Made by a program: the position numbers and the translations under genes
Shown: positions 14,701 to 32,092 of the stretch, in pieces
Numbering within the stretch: the stretch's first letter is position 1
Layout: every line of letters begins with the position of its first letter
The notes under the pieces: model-generated
Told to the model about the DNA's origin: nothing
Seen by the model: only the letters and a program-made list of their open reading frames with translations
Database searches by the model: none
NCBI GenBank assembly: GCA_022828595.1
Contig: JAKGHH010000002.1
Coordinates: 108,931,254 to 108,995,253, forward strand
Source: Nelumbo lutea
Lineage: Eukaryota; Streptophyta; Magnoliopsida; Proteales; Nelumbonaceae
Reading direction: 5' to 3'
DNA: 64,000 nucleotides

Positions 14701-17700
14701 CAAGCAGAGGAAAAACCTCACAAGGGTGTGCCAACATTCAGTGGTTCAGGTCCATTCGTTTTCCTCTCGATACACGACCAAGGGAAGAGAAGAAAGGAAA
14801 AGAAAAAAAATGGGGCAGTACTAGTTGCAGGTCTGATTCGAACAAACCAGATGTACTCCTCTGTTCAGCCTAGATTCAGCAGCTTGGAGAAGACACTTAC
14901 GCTTTGATACCACCTTGACAGTAAATCTGATTGAAGGTTATAGCAAAGAGAAGAGAAGAGAAGAGAAGAGAAGAGGAGAGAAGAGAAGAGAAGAAGGAAG
15001 AAGTGTTGAGGCAATGGAACTATACTGGCGGCGCCAGTTTCATTATAATATATAGGGCGAAAAAATAAGAAGGGAAATGACCCTTGTGCCCCTACTAAGT
15101 GATAGTACAATAATAGATTAAAATAAAAAAGGCTTTAATAAGCCAAACAGACCCTAACAAACATAAAATCAATTATTTTAACACTTTCAACAATATAAAT
15201 ATAGTTTAAACAAAACAAATGTTGTTGTCAAGCTATAATAACCTGTGAACTCCATATTAATTTCCATTCTCCGTCTAGGAGTTCCATATCTCCTTTAGAG
15301 ACACTCTTGTTCAGGGATATAAGATCGTCAATAGCCTGTCCATGTTACAACACAAAGATGAGAAGAGTTGGGGAAAGTACACCATTTGCAATACATAAAA
15401 GATAAATAGGCTTTTATACCATAAATTGGAAAAAAAAAAACATTTAAGGTTTCAATAAGCATCTAACCTCTTCTACTCCTTCTCCAGTGGAAATGGCCGA
15501 GAGTAGTCTTTGCCTTGGTTCAGTTTTCTTTTGCAGAACAAAGGTGGTTCCCTGCACTACAGAGAATTTTCTGGATATCCTAGCTAATGTCAAACTAATC
15601 AGAGAATTTTGGCAAGTTAATGCAGCAATATTTATGTCATTGGCATAGAAGGTAATATGAGGATTTCCCACTAAAAAAGATATACAATAAGGGTTCCTAT
15701 TTCATGGCCATCTCAAACTAAGAAAACTTAGAGATATCTTGACTGCTCATTTTCAGTTTTTGATTGAAATGTAATTAATGAGAACCAATTGGCCTAAGTT
15801 GTAGGGACTTATTTTGGTATCAAGGGGTGTATTTTTCGTGCAACAGGTTCTTCTGTAGATTTTGAGTTAGCCTCAAAATTATCCATTATCAATGTCTCTT
15901 ATACAATTTTTGGATTTATGATACCTCAATCTTTCTATTTATTTCCATAAAGGTTACATATCATAAAAATGAAAAGGTAAATTAGTAGAAAAATGATCAC
16001 TTACCTTATTTCCTCTGGATATACGAATGTTTCCAGACTGGGACAAGTATGTGGTGTCTAACCAACCCTTTGCTTCCTCTCCAAGAAGCCTAAAGGGAAC
16101 TGGATACGGAACCTTAAATGGTAAAAAATTAAAGGAGAAGGCTGCTCTATCAAATCGGAAGAGGATGCGCTTTCCATCTTTAATTGAAGCTACTGCCTGG
16201 GAAGAGTAAGTTTCAGTTTGTAAAGAGAAAGCAATGCACATGATGCAAATACATCTGCGTAAGATCAATGCTTTAAAAGGTATGTGAGGCTCAGACTTGA
16301 GGCTTACACCTCAAGTGTCACATTTCTCACACCTTGAAGATTTTTTTTTTTTGTATTTTTTAAGATATTTTATTGTAAAAACATGAAATGCCATGAATTT
16401 GAAGTAGACTTTTATCTTATATTAGATCTTTCAATAGGCGTGAAAGATTCTCATACTCCCTGTTTATTGTTAATTCATCCATATGTTCTTACCACATAAA
16501 AATATTCATTAAGCATATTTCTCTATTTTCTCCTTATTTTAGTTAAGCATCAAATCTTGAGGCTTAAGCTTCATACTTCGGAAGGCAGTAGCATCTTGAC
16601 TCATGCCTCTGCTTTATAAAGAATAAGATTTAGATACTGTCTTTTTACTTATTTACTCTTAATGTTTTTATGGTTTAAATATAACACATTTTCCTGTTAT
16701 CAGTTGGTTCACAAGAATCTTCTTCAGAAAATTCTTCTATATATTCATTTTCTTGGGACTTGGGAGGACTTGATTGGAAATCAAGCTGTCCATGAATGCA
16801 TAAAAGATCACAGCTTTCTTTTTTTTTTTTAGAGAGAGAGAGATTCTAAAGTTTTTTTTTATAAAATCAGAAGGGGCTAGAGATTCTAAAGGTTTAAATC
16901 TTGTTAGGAGTACATGATCATATAGAAGATTCGAACATGTTATAGTTGCAATTTAGAGTAATGAAGCATACCTCCACTTTTAGCTCTCCTACTGCACCAG
17001 AAAATTTTACAATATTGGAGACCCTTGGATCATTTGTCCTGAGATATACTTCTTGAAAGACACTGAAAAAGTCAACCCCTACAAATGTTCTCTACAGGAA
17101 TACATGAACACAGAAAAGAAACCATAACCACTTGGTTAATCAAGTTTGTGGACTTTAAAACAGTCTTGAGGAAGAGAAACAAACAAATCTAAAACAACTT
17201 ATCAATATGTAAATGTCATATTAAATTCTTTACTTGAACGTCAAAGGCAGTCTTAAATGAATTATATTATGTGGTGTTTCCATAGAAATGGTATTATTAA
17301 CACTATGATCAGGGAAAGCGGGGGTCAAACAGGAAAAAGTCGTGTTAAATTTATTAACTGTTTAAGAAACAGACTAAAGCATGCTTAAATATTTAAACTC
17401 AGTATGAATTTCAAAAATAGTAAATTGTATTAGGAATTGAAATAGATAACTGGTTGCTAATTTGTCTTCCCATAAATAAAACATCTTAAATCAAATGTAA
17501 GAATTTTTAATGTATTGATGATAATGCCATCAAATCATTCTCTGATGAGGCATTATATAGTGAATAATATGGCTATGGACAAATGATAACACAGACAATG
17601 AAAGGATGGGTTAAAGCATTACTAATACCATTTAAAATTCATTCAAGGTCTCCTTATTTCTTATGATGTGATATAGATTGGACTTTCTTAAAGTTCACTT

Positions 17701-19385
17701 GTGAAGTGTGCCTCACTTGGCTTGCTGTCATGTTTTAATGAACTAACCTTGAATTTTATGTTTGAACTGATACTTTATAGTAGGTTATAACTATGATTTT
17801 AGAGATTAAAACAGGTTTATCCCTGCTAATAAAATGGAGCTCTAATCAATTGAGCTAATAGAATTTTTGGAGTATTTTACTTCTTTCAGAACTTAGATTT
17901 CATATTCTTATACATAGCGTTTTTTTCTTCTTCTTCTTTTTCCCTTTTTTTTTTGTTTTCCAGAAGTGTCACCTTACTTTGTTCGAACATGTGCCAAGGA
18001 ATCCCTTGTGCTTTAGTTGTGATTCTTGCTTTTAAATAGATACCTAACTTATCTCAAATAGGAAGCAACATCAAGAAGAATTATGTTTCTCTTAAAACCT
18101 TATGAGTTGATAGGAGAGTCATAAAAGATGAGAAAGTAATAGTGATAGGAGATAACTATGAAACATAAGGAATTTTTAAGCACTAGATATAATGAAGTTA
18201 CAAAGACCTAAACAGTTAATATAATGATAAAGATTCGCTGATGAGACTCAGAACAAACTACTAATCATAAAAGTGGAAAACACAGAAATTCTCCAAATAT
18301 ATTTTGAATTTCTGAATAATGAGGGAAGAAACCTGTATTGGAGATGCTGTTCCTGGTCTTGTTGTGAACATTAGTTGCCAGCGACCTTCAATCAAACTGG
18401 AGCTTGTCTGCAGTTTATCATAGATTTGGTGACATCAAAGTCTTTATCATATAAACAAGGGAATGCGAGTGGATAATCCTCACTAATAATTGTAACAGAT
18501 TGCACAGGTCAATAGTCATCCCTTCATCCACATAGGACTAGGGGAAGCAATAGCTTGTGTCAAGAAACGTCCAGATTGAACCCAACATATATTTAAATGA
18601 GATTAGGATTGGCCAATCCAAAACCTTGGAAGGCCAATCAGTTCTTTTTCTGTAGGAAAATCAAGTATAATTGAAGCTGCAACTGAAACAAAAGAAGTTA
18701 ATTATTGTGTGAGGGATCATTATCAAGCCCTAATTTGATGCCCCTAGGTAAATCAGGATCCAAGTGCAACTGAAAACTGATATTCCTACTGGCATCACTT
18801 AGTTGATATCTTGAGAATGCTAAATCCATCAAACCAATAAAGGGGAAAAACTATGCTTGCTTTGACAAGTAAATAAAAAACAAGAAAGAAAAAAGAAAAA
18901 GAAGCAACTAAATGGTCACCCACAGGATCAGGTATGCCTTCCAAACCTTCTAGAATTTGCACAGCGCGCTCCACCTCCTGCATAATTTCTCAAGCATCAA
19001 AATCAACTGAAACAAAGAGACACCTTTCAAAGAATAATACTCTACTAATGCATCAAATTGTCTCTAAACTACTGAAAAACAAGAAAACGAGTTGAAACCG
19101 AAGAAAGAAAAAGAGATTTGAAATGATATATACCTTGAGTTGCTCCGGGGAAGCAGAGCGACCTCTACCTTGTACCCCTATAAGGGCATCAACGAGGGCA
19201 CTTTCTGGTTCAGTGAAAGAGACTTGTTGCTCTTCAACCAGCGATGACGAAAGAGGAGGGCACAATAGCTTTCTGAGAGAAGATTTGAAGGGTTTCGCAG
19301 ATCGGAGGCGGTTCCTCGGAGCACATGGCGCCAATGCAGGAGAAAAGGTCGGATGGAACGCCAACTTCGCAGCATCCACAGCCAT
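5732..19385 (-). CDS. PAP12: Plastid-lipid-associated protein (fibrillin), PAP12-like
   Basis: Eleven exons in minus-strand order: 19385-19134, 18977-18924, 18407-18333, 17091-16972, 16196-16005, 15551-15468, 15335-15243, 7605-7552, 7407-7328, 6078-5971 and 5819-5732 (TGA). They total 1200 nt, or 399 aa; all junctions are GT-AG and keep frame. The first ~50 residues are rich in A, S, P, R and K, as in a plastid transit peptide. The remainder is a PAP/fibrillin domain: ALIGVQGRGRSASPEQL, IEGRWQLMFTTRPGTASPIQ, AKGWLDTTYLSQSGNIRISR and a C-terminal YTDDKIRITLGYN strand. Arabidopsis PAP12 (At1g51110) matches from memory in order and length. Fibrillins are lipid-binding proteins of plastoglobules and thylakoids; this member's biochemistry is not shown by the sequence. 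The start at 19385 is preferred to an in-frame ATG at 19478 because it begins the transit-like segment directly. Intron 7 spans 7.6 kb because a Copia element sits in it. Confidence 0.93.
6541..6702. repeat. Tandem duplication, two 81-bp units
   Basis: The unit beginning GTTGGTAAATTGTAGATTT occurs at 6541-6621 and again at 6622-6702 with only a few substitutions. A short partial match lies upstream near 6440. It sits in PAP12 intron 9. Confidence 0.8.
8617..8815. mobile_element. Short inverted-repeat (MITE-like) element
   Basis: The left end starts CTTTGGCTGTTTGG and the right end finishes with the inverse, CTGACAGCCAAAG. Inside both arms lies AACAGCC(T/C)GGGCTGTTT. The element is about 199 bp, has no coding capacity and lies in PAP12 intron 7. 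A target duplication was not recognised, so the superfamily is undecided. Confidence 0.6.
9290..9722 (+). pseudogene. LINE-derived RNase H domain fragment
   Basis: In the + frames the sequence encodes an RNase H-like start (VELNFDGCSLSNPGNLGFG). An EGDSRVVVE motif follows in a different frame near 9537, then KWVPRSANSLADLLAS near 9660. These three blocks, in this order, are typical of the RNase H domain at the end of plant L1-type LINE polyproteins. Frameshifts and stops separate them, so this is a relic. It lies in PAP12 intron 7, directly left of an AT repeat and Copia element 1, in the opposite orientation to the gene. Confidence 0.75.
9723..9747. repeat. (AT)n microsatellite at the Copia 1 insertion edge
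   Basis: An uninterrupted AT dinucleotide run abuts the left end of Copia element 1. The right flank (15193 onward) also starts ATATA. The 5-bp target duplication is therefore hidden by the repeat. Confidence 0.8.
9748..10003 (-). repeat. 3' LTR of Copia 1
   Basis: This 256-bp LTR, read on +, starts TGACAGTAAATCTG and ends CTTTCAACA. It differs from the partner LTR by a few substitutions and about 20 bp of GAAGA repeat. The neighbouring CTTTCCCTCAAGTT is the complement of the polypurine tract. Confidence 0.93.
10008..14364 (-). pseudogene. Copia 1 gag-pol polyprotein, broken
   Basis: Minus-strand order: gag (from 14364, with FDGLNYLEWSRGI); a zinc knuckle C-X2-C-X4-H-X4-C near 13560; protease DSGASNHMTG near 13170; GAG-pre-integrase WHSRLGHLS near 12780; integrase 12270-12680 (SDVWGP, later QQNDVAERKN); reverse transcriptase 10940-11560 (KARLVAKGF, YVDDIV); and RNase H 10011-10490 (DADWAGVVDDRKST, RSSAEAEY). 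Stops or frame changes occur near 13860, 13690, 13490, 12690, 12270, 11760, 11210 and 10935. In integrase the conserved SDNAKEY motif reads SNNAKEY, which changes the second catalytic Asp. The element cannot make its full protein set. Confidence 0.92.
14901..14912 (-). other. Copia 1 primer-binding site (initiator tRNA-Met type)
   Basis: The minus strand reads TGGTATCAAAGC three bases after the end of the 5' LTR. This is one base away from the usual plant Copia site TGGTATCAGAGC, complementary to the 3' end of initiator tRNA-Met. Confidence 0.85.
14916..15192 (-). repeat. 5' LTR of Copia 1
   Basis: This 277-bp copy of the LTR is longer than the 3' copy because of extra GAAGA units at about 14946-14995. 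It ends 51 bp from PAP12 exon 7 (15243-15335). Confidence 0.93.
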
Positions 19386-19536
19386 TCCAGAGTAGACTGC
19401 AGAGAAGAGCAGAGTGAAGGAGCGAAGAGGACAGAGGAGACAGGAGAGGTGGTTTGCTCGCTCTTCCAATCTCCACAAGCTTCAAATGTTGTTAAAACCG
19501 TTAATGACCTCAAGACTCAACAACGGAGATATTATG

Positions 19537-19544
19537 CCACGTGG
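19537..19544. promoter_or_regulatory. G-box (CCACGTGG) upstream of PAP12
   Basis: A perfect 8-bp palindromic G-box lies about 150 bp upstream of the PAP12 start codon. G-boxes bind plant bZIP and bHLH factors in light- and ABA-responsive promoters. The position is reasonable for a plastid-protein gene, but no expression evidence is visible. Confidence 0.45.
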
Positions 19545-19790
19545 ATATTTCCGACGCCAGACACGTAGTGCCGAACCATTCGTTATCTCGCCACGATTTT
19601 GCCATTTCGCATGAGACATGATTGATTGGTGTATTTTCTTAAAACCCGTTTGGGAGTGTATTTTTAATTACTTATCGTATAAAACGCAATTTTGTGCTTT
19701 TTAGTAAAAGTCGAAATAAATGCTTTTTTCAAGAAATAATCCCATTTTCGATTAAACTCAAAATTTTGGTTTGTTTTTCTTTTTCTAATG

Positions 19791-21047
19791 TTGGGTGAGC
19801 AAATGGATAGGTTCTACTTGGAATCAAAGGGAATCGACTTCAAACCGGCCTTGAATCGCCCTACCTAATTTGTTACAGGGTAGGGTCTGGTTCTAAATTA
19901 TTGGAACCAACCACTGCCTAGGCTGGTTCTAGGGTCTAGGGGTTTACCCTACCCGAACTGACCCAATGAATTGACCTTGGTTGGCCTTGGTGGAACTGAT
20001 TTTGCTGGAACATGCCTTAGAACAAAACTTGCCTTAAAATAAACCTCAAAATACTTTTAGGGATGTGAAGATTTAAATCCAAGCACTCATGGTTACAAAG
20101 GCCATCGTCTCACTTAAACATTTAGTTACTTAAGTTATTTGATCATTTGTTTTCATTTTAATATTTGAATGTGTACAATAACTAATGTAAAAGATAATAT
20201 TTACAAAATTTAAATTTAAATTAAAAGTTTTGAACCATATAATGATAATCTACATATATAAGTTACTAAATTTAATCAATAAAGATAATATAAGTTTTAA
20301 ATTATAGGGTAACATATAAAAACCTCCCATAAATATAATTTAGTTTAATTTTAACAAATACCTCCCCTAAACTGAGAAATTTGACAAAAACCTCCCTTTC
20401 GTCACTTTCTTAGATAGAAACGTTAGACCGATGCACCAATTTCTTCTAAATACCCATTCTACCCTTTTATAAATTATTTTACATACAAAATTACTGAAAT
20501 AACCCCATTTTTTATTTGACAAAAATCTCCTTTTAACAATCATCTTCTAATGTTTTTATCAAATTAAAACATGGTTACTCAGTAATTTTGTACGTAAAAT
20601 AATTTATAAAAGGGTAGAATGGGTATTTGGAAGAAACTGCTACATCAGTCTAACATTTTTCGTCTGGGAAAGTGATGGAAGGGAGGTTTTTGTCGAGTTT
20701 CTCAAAAGTTCAGGGGAGGTATTTGTTAAAATGAAACTAGAGGGGAGGTTTTTATGATTGTCAAAAACCTTAGGGGAGGTTTTTGTATTTTACCCTAATA
20801 TTATATTTATTGAATATCGAGTTTTTAAAAAACATGATTATTTTCTTTATTTTTTTGAAGAGGGGAGTAAAGAAAGAATAAGTTTCACGGGTAGACCATG
20901 GAACCGACCTTGAAACCACTAAAGCCAAAACCGACCTTAGAACCAACTTTTACAGAATAAGTTCCAATTCCAAAAACCTGAAACTGACCCTACAAAATAA
21001 ATTCCAAGTTCTACCATAAAATAAACCAAACCGACCCATGCTCACCT
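19791..21047. mobile_element. Inverted-repeat element remnant holding a second MITE
   Basis: The left edge reads TGGGTGAGCAAATGG and the right edge carries the inverse, CCATGCTCACCTA. The inner arms are rich in AACCGACC and GGTTC words. It has no coding capacity and no clear target duplication. The MULE-type MITE at 20307-20795 is inserted inside it. It lies between PAP12 and QPT. Confidence 0.5.
20307..20795. mobile_element. Mutator-type MITE, copy B (489 bp)
   Basis: The ends are GGGTAACATATAAAAACCTC on the left and the inverse of GGGTAAAATACAAAAACCTC on the right. The flanks are TAAATTATA (20298-20306) and TAATATTAT, starting at 20796. These agree as a 9-bp duplication if one inserted T is allowed. 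A second copy of identical length lies at 34229-34717. It is non-coding. Confidence 0.75.
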
Positions 21048-21798
21048 AAATACTGATAAGTGTAACAGGACACTGCATGTTATATGCATAAGGTGCATTT
21101 AAGAGACTATACAAAGAACAGTAATATTAGACGATGCAACTGACAACATACTTACGTGCACTAACTGCAACTATAAGCTGCAAATGTTGCACTTGGACAT
21201 CCTGTGCAGTCTGCACTTAGGTTGGAAATCTTGCATACAGGTGCAGCATTTACGGTTTATAGTGTTTAAAAATACACTTTTCTACCCAAACTTTCAAATA
21301 TACGGTACATTGTATATTAGTCTTTGGTACCCAAACTTTCAAACATGCTACTATAATACCTGAATTCCCGAAAACTATTAATTTGAAATCCATTGCTAAG
21401 CAGTTTAATTATATATATATATATATACTGAAAACTATTAATTTGGCACCCATCGTAAGTAGTTTAGTTATCACATGACTATATGTACAACTTATTTTTT
21501 TAAATACTAAAATTACCCTTTTAATATTTTTGGGACTATTTACAATGTTGCCTTTAAGTTCTTTTATAGCTCCTCCCGTGGAAAACACTAATTCTTCAGC
21601 AAAAAAGTTTAGGAAATAAAATGAACATGGTGCCCAATCACAATGAGGGATTTAAACATAACTATTTTGGCCATTTCAAAATGATGCCCCTTTTGCCTAT
21701 TCAAAACTTGAAGGGTATTTGTGTCTTCTTACATGCCATGTAATGCATGTTAATGATTTTAGACTAAACTACAAGAGACTTCAAATTGAAGTTTGAGG

Positions 21799-22085
21799 CA
21801 TGATTTTTAAAAACGAACCGGTTACCGAATTGGTAAGGGGTCTGGTTACTGGTTCAAACGGTCTGACTCAAATGACTGGCCCGTTTTAATAAAAAAATTA
21901 AAAAATTAAAAAATTGTAAAACAATCAAAACCGTTCAAACGGTTCGAACAGTTAACCAGCCGGTTCAGCGGTTTGTTGACCAAAATCAACGGTTTTGGGG
22001 AAAAACAGTTTTAAAGGAAAGCGGGTGACTTATTCCCAATTTTTCCGGTCCGACCGTCTGATCCGGTGCAGTTTTGAAAACAGTG
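21799..22085. mobile_element. hAT-type MITE, 287 bp, with 8-bp target duplication
   Basis: Perfect 8-bp direct repeats GTTTGAGG lie at 21791-21798 and 22086-22093. The ends are CATGATTTTTAAAAACG and the inverse of CACTGTTTTCAAAACTG. The interior is rich in AACCGGTT and GGTTCAAACGG words. An 8-bp duplication with CA-starting ends fits hAT. Confidence 0.8.
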
Positions 22086-22410
22086 GTTTGAGGTACTAAA
22101 ATGAGACTAAGCCCAAAGTACAAGATACTAATATGGCATTTATCCTAAATAAAATTCATGTAACTTTTATCAAAAAGGTATTTTTGTCTTTTGTAAGAGA
22201 TTTACCTGGTTTGTTAAAAATGGGATAACCCCAAGCCCAATCAGGTCATTTGAACTCTGATCATAGCTAAAGTTCCCGTCCAAAACTCAAAGTGGGGGTG
22301 CAATGGAACGTAAGGCAATGTTGTACGGAGCACAAATAGGGTTCTAAACATCGATATAGGCAGATAAATCGGTAGGGTATTTGTACATTTTTACCCTCTC
22401 AACCATGACT

Positions 22411-22500
22411 TGACCCGATACACCCCCTGTAAGGGCATATTGGGAAGGCCCCAATACAATATGTATAGGCCAATACGGGTCAATACGTAACAAAATTTTG
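22411..22500. repeat. Dispersed GATACA-rich repeat, copy 2
   Basis: It opens TGACCCGATACACCCCCTGT and continues with CAATACAATATGTATAGGCC, resembling the block at 4281-4400. The element class is not determined. Confidence 0.4.
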
Positions 22501-22559
22501 ATCCTTAAACATAGAGTTGCCGAGATAGGAATCCTATATATATCTTTTATCTTATATAT

Positions 22560-24420
22560 ATAAGATTCTTCATTGAAACAAAAGGTTTGACTGTCTGGTT
22601 TTTGGGTCGACGGTTCAACCATTCAGTTGGACTGGACAGCATGTTCTGACAACAGTAATTACAAGCAAAAAATTATGGAACCATTCTAGCCATCGGTTTT
22701 TGGGTTGACAGTTCGACCATCTAGTTTGAATGGACGGCCCATTCTGACAACAAAAATTACAAGCAAAAAAATTGAGTGTGTGAGGTCCATTAAGTAGTAT
22801 CATACGTGTGATGTCATTCGAGAATGTGGCTCATACAACCCGAAAATGGAACCGTTCTAGCCACCAGTTTCGGGTCGACGGTTCGACCGTCCGATTTGAA
22901 TGGATGGCCTGTTTTGACAACAAAATTTAAAAAAATAAAAAAGCGGCCAAAAACCATTGAACGGGTTAACGGGTCGACGGTTCGATTGCCCGAGTCAAAG
23001 GGTCGTTAACCGATTCAACGGTTTTTGGCCAGGGACCGGGATTGAGGTAAAATGAAACTGGTTGCCTAGATGGTTCCCAATCAACAAAATAAAAAAAAAT
23101 GGTGGTTTGACCGTCCGATTTGAATGGACAGTCCGTTCAGACAACAAAAATTACAAGCAAAAAATTAAGTGTGTGATGTCCATTAAGCAATATGATACGT
23201 GTTATGTCATTCGAGCGTGTGACTTCTACGACCTAAAAACGGAACCATTTTAGCCACCAGTTTTCAGGTCGACGGTTTGACCATCTGATTTGAGCGAACG
23301 ACCCGTTCTGACAACAAAAATAAAAAAAAAAAGCGACCAAAAACCATTGAGTGGGTCAACAGGTCGACGGTTCGACTACCCGGTTCAAAGGGTTGTTGGT
23401 CGATTCAACGGTTTTTGGGTTGGGGTTGGGATTAGGATAAAGTAGAACTGGTGCCTGAACAGTTCCCAATTAAAAAAAATGGCCAAAAACCATTGAGCGG
23501 GTCAACAGTTCGAATGCCCGAGTCAATGGGTCATTGATCGATTGAATGGTTTTTGGCCAGGGATCGGGAATGGGGTAAAATGAAACCGGTTGCCTGGAAG
23601 GTTCCTAGGCCAAAATGTTCGTCTATTTGAGTAATGGCTATTCGAAAACCATGGTTTTTATTCTTTTGGATTTTTACTATTCAAAGGTTTCTTCTATTGT
23701 GGGCTTTATTCAAGTGTGCGCAGTATGTTCATTTTTTTCATTTTCTGCTTTTATTTTTTTGTGTATTTGGTATTCTTCTTCAAGATCCTCCAAAATGGTC
23801 TAAGGCTTACCACCATTTTATTTCTTCTCTTTTGTTTTTTCTTTGGGTTTTCTTGTGCAATGCTTCTTTTTTTTTTTTTATTACAAGACAATCTGCTTTG
23901 TCTCTTTTTTTTATTGCATGTATGTTTAACTTCGTTTCAAAGCGAAACTTTAAACTCAATTTTCTGATTTTTTCTCCTTGGTTTTTCCAATTTGGTGGAT
24001 TTACTGCCATTTTTTTTTCTGTCACTTTGGATTTATCTTTCAAGGTTTTAGAATCCCTTGTAATGTCTACCATTCTCATGACTATGACTACAAAGTCATT
24101 TCGTCTAATTATTGACATCTAGAAAAAACGACTCGAAAATAGAACTATTATGGCCACTGGTTTCTATGTTGATTGTTCAATCGTCTGGTTTGAATAGATG
24201 GATCATTTTGACAACAAAAATTAAAAAAATAATTAAAAATAAAAATGGCCAAAAACCGTTGAACAAGTCAACAGGTCAACGGTTCAATCGCATGGATCAA
24301 CGGGTCATTGACTGATTCAACGACTTTTGGCCAAGGATTGGATTTGGGGCAAAATGGAACTGGTTGCTTGAACGGTTCCTGGGCCGAACAGTCCTACCGT
24401 TCGGATCAACTGGGAATTCT
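22560..24420. repeat. Diverged repeat array with GGTCGACGGTTCGACC modules
   Basis: Related modules begin near 22588, 22678, 22849, 23103, 23240 and 24143. Most carry a GGTCGACGGTTCGACC-like core and then TTTGAATGGA and TGACAACAAAA. Several continue with GGCCAAAAACCATTGA and end in GTTCC(C/T)A. Module lengths vary from about 90 to 370 bp, so this is not a simple satellite. A T-rich stretch (about 23610-24120) interrupts the array. No coding motif is present; the open frames here are composition artefacts. Confidence 0.7.
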
Positions 24421-25463
24421 TGATGTAAAACAAAAGATAGCTATGAAGTAGAACTCAGAACTATCATTGTATGATCATGTTCTTTTATATAAAATGATTT
24501 ACTAAAACAATATTAAAAAACGAGCACATGATGATCTCTTTTAAGTCTTTATATGAGTTTCAAGACTTGATTACTTATAATTGCAAGTTTTTATTAAGAA
24601 ATCATTATCTTTTTTAATGTAACAAATAACAATATTATAATTCGATTACAACCCCTATAAAGCCGGCCCCCCTCCGCTAGTCCTAATAATAATAGCGCCT
24701 CATGCCAGTGATAAAATTCATCGAACCCACAAATATTCAACCCTCACTTTGCGTCCATGCATTTTAACAATGGCTTGGGGTGCTATCATTGGTTCCACCG
24801 CCTGCTAAACAGCTAAAGCGTTCAGCTAACCCAAATTCTGATTTGCCAAAGGCAATCTACATTTCTTTCCTGTTGCCTACGATTGAGGATTGGGGAGCAC
24901 AAATTACTTATATTTTCAGTTCTTTGGTATGTCATTAGGATTGCAAAGTAATACTTTCTTGAGCTATGTCATATTGTCATGACTCATGAGCCCTTGCTTC
25001 ACATAATTCAGTATCTGTCCAGTAAAGATGCTCTGGTTTGCATCCTTGCTCTTACCAACAAAACCAAACTAATTAGCAGTGTCTCCTCTTATCCAATTGG
25101 AAAATCTTGTTTCAGGCCAGATAACTAACTAACCATATGACCAAGAATTCCCCATTGGCTGACATACGTGAGAGCGTCGGTTTTCAAGTCTGACTGTGAG
25201 CAGATACCCTGTGATTCAAAAAAATGCCAAAGATTAGGTCTGTGTCCAGCCCACCCTTCCCAAGATCCCAAATAGCTGAGTCTGTGACCAAATTTGTGTA
25301 ATGGCCTTTTCTATATTATTACATTATTACAGATGTTGAAGGCTGGCTTCTAAAAGCTCCCTCCTCCCTGTTGCCCATACAAAGTTAGCAGAATTCTCAG
25401 GGAAATCAGCGCAATAGTAACTTATAAGCTCAAAAAAGAAAGGAAAGAGAAAAAAAAACAATA
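24421..25463. other. 3' flank of QPT, unassigned
   Basis: This kilobase lies downstream of the QPT stop codon. It includes a more GC-balanced stretch at 24650-25440 without frame conservation or recognisable motifs. It may contain the QPT 3' UTR. No repeat structure was recognised. Confidence 0.4.
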
Positions 25464-31665
<6,202 letters not shown>

Positions 31666-32092
31666 AGCCTTTGTCTGAACTCCGTCCGAAGCTCAAGCTC
31701 TATCCAGGTCTAGTCGGAGCGTGAGCTTCGTGTTCACGGAGTCTTTCGTCTTTCTTTTTAGAGTCGGGATGAGAACTATTATAATGCTGGCATGAACATG
31801 ATGGATGGCAATATGGCATCCATGAAAAGATTGGAACAGGATGAGAGCTATACACTAAGGAGTGTAGAGAAGGCTACGCAACCAATCAATATTGAACACG
31901 TATGTCCAATTGTGTCCAACTTGGCCAGAGTCCGGATGGGCTACAAAGTACAAACAAAGTCTGTACATCGAGCTACCCATAAGGTGTGGACTATGCAGAT
32001 CAACGGCGTATTCACTAATTACTCTTGAGAATCCGGATTTGCTCCTCACGTTAGCGCCCGCACTTGATTTTTCAAGGGAAAATTCACCATTA
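31666..32092. other. QPT promoter region
   Basis: This short stretch upstream of the QPT start codon shows no clear TATA box. An open frame of 78 codons (31792-32028, +) has no recognisable motif and is probably chance. The 5' leader of QPT should start within the first hundred bases or so. Confidence 0.4.

Larger units (their letters stand above)
9748..15192 (-). mobile_element. Ty1/Copia LTR retrotransposon 1, full-length but decayed
   Basis: The element runs on the minus strand and fills most of PAP12 intron 7, in the same orientation as the gene. It has two LTRs (9748-10003 and 14916-15192) with TG...CA ends. The primer-binding site lies at 14901-14912 and a purine tract on the minus strand at about 10004-10017. 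Between them lie gag, protease, integrase, reverse transcriptase and RNase H in the Copia order, with several stops and frame breaks. The LTRs are very similar apart from a GAAGA-repeat length difference, so the insertion is fairly young. The splice sites flanking intron 7 are intact. Confidence 0.95.

Noticed and set aside
23615..24122. Long phenylalanine-rich membrane-like open frames
   Set aside because: The frames come from a T-rich low-complexity stretch splitting a repeat array; no start context, homologous motif or splice signals.
31792..32028. 78-codon open frame upstream of QPT
   Set aside because: No recognised motif, overlapping frames of similar length on both strands, probably chance.
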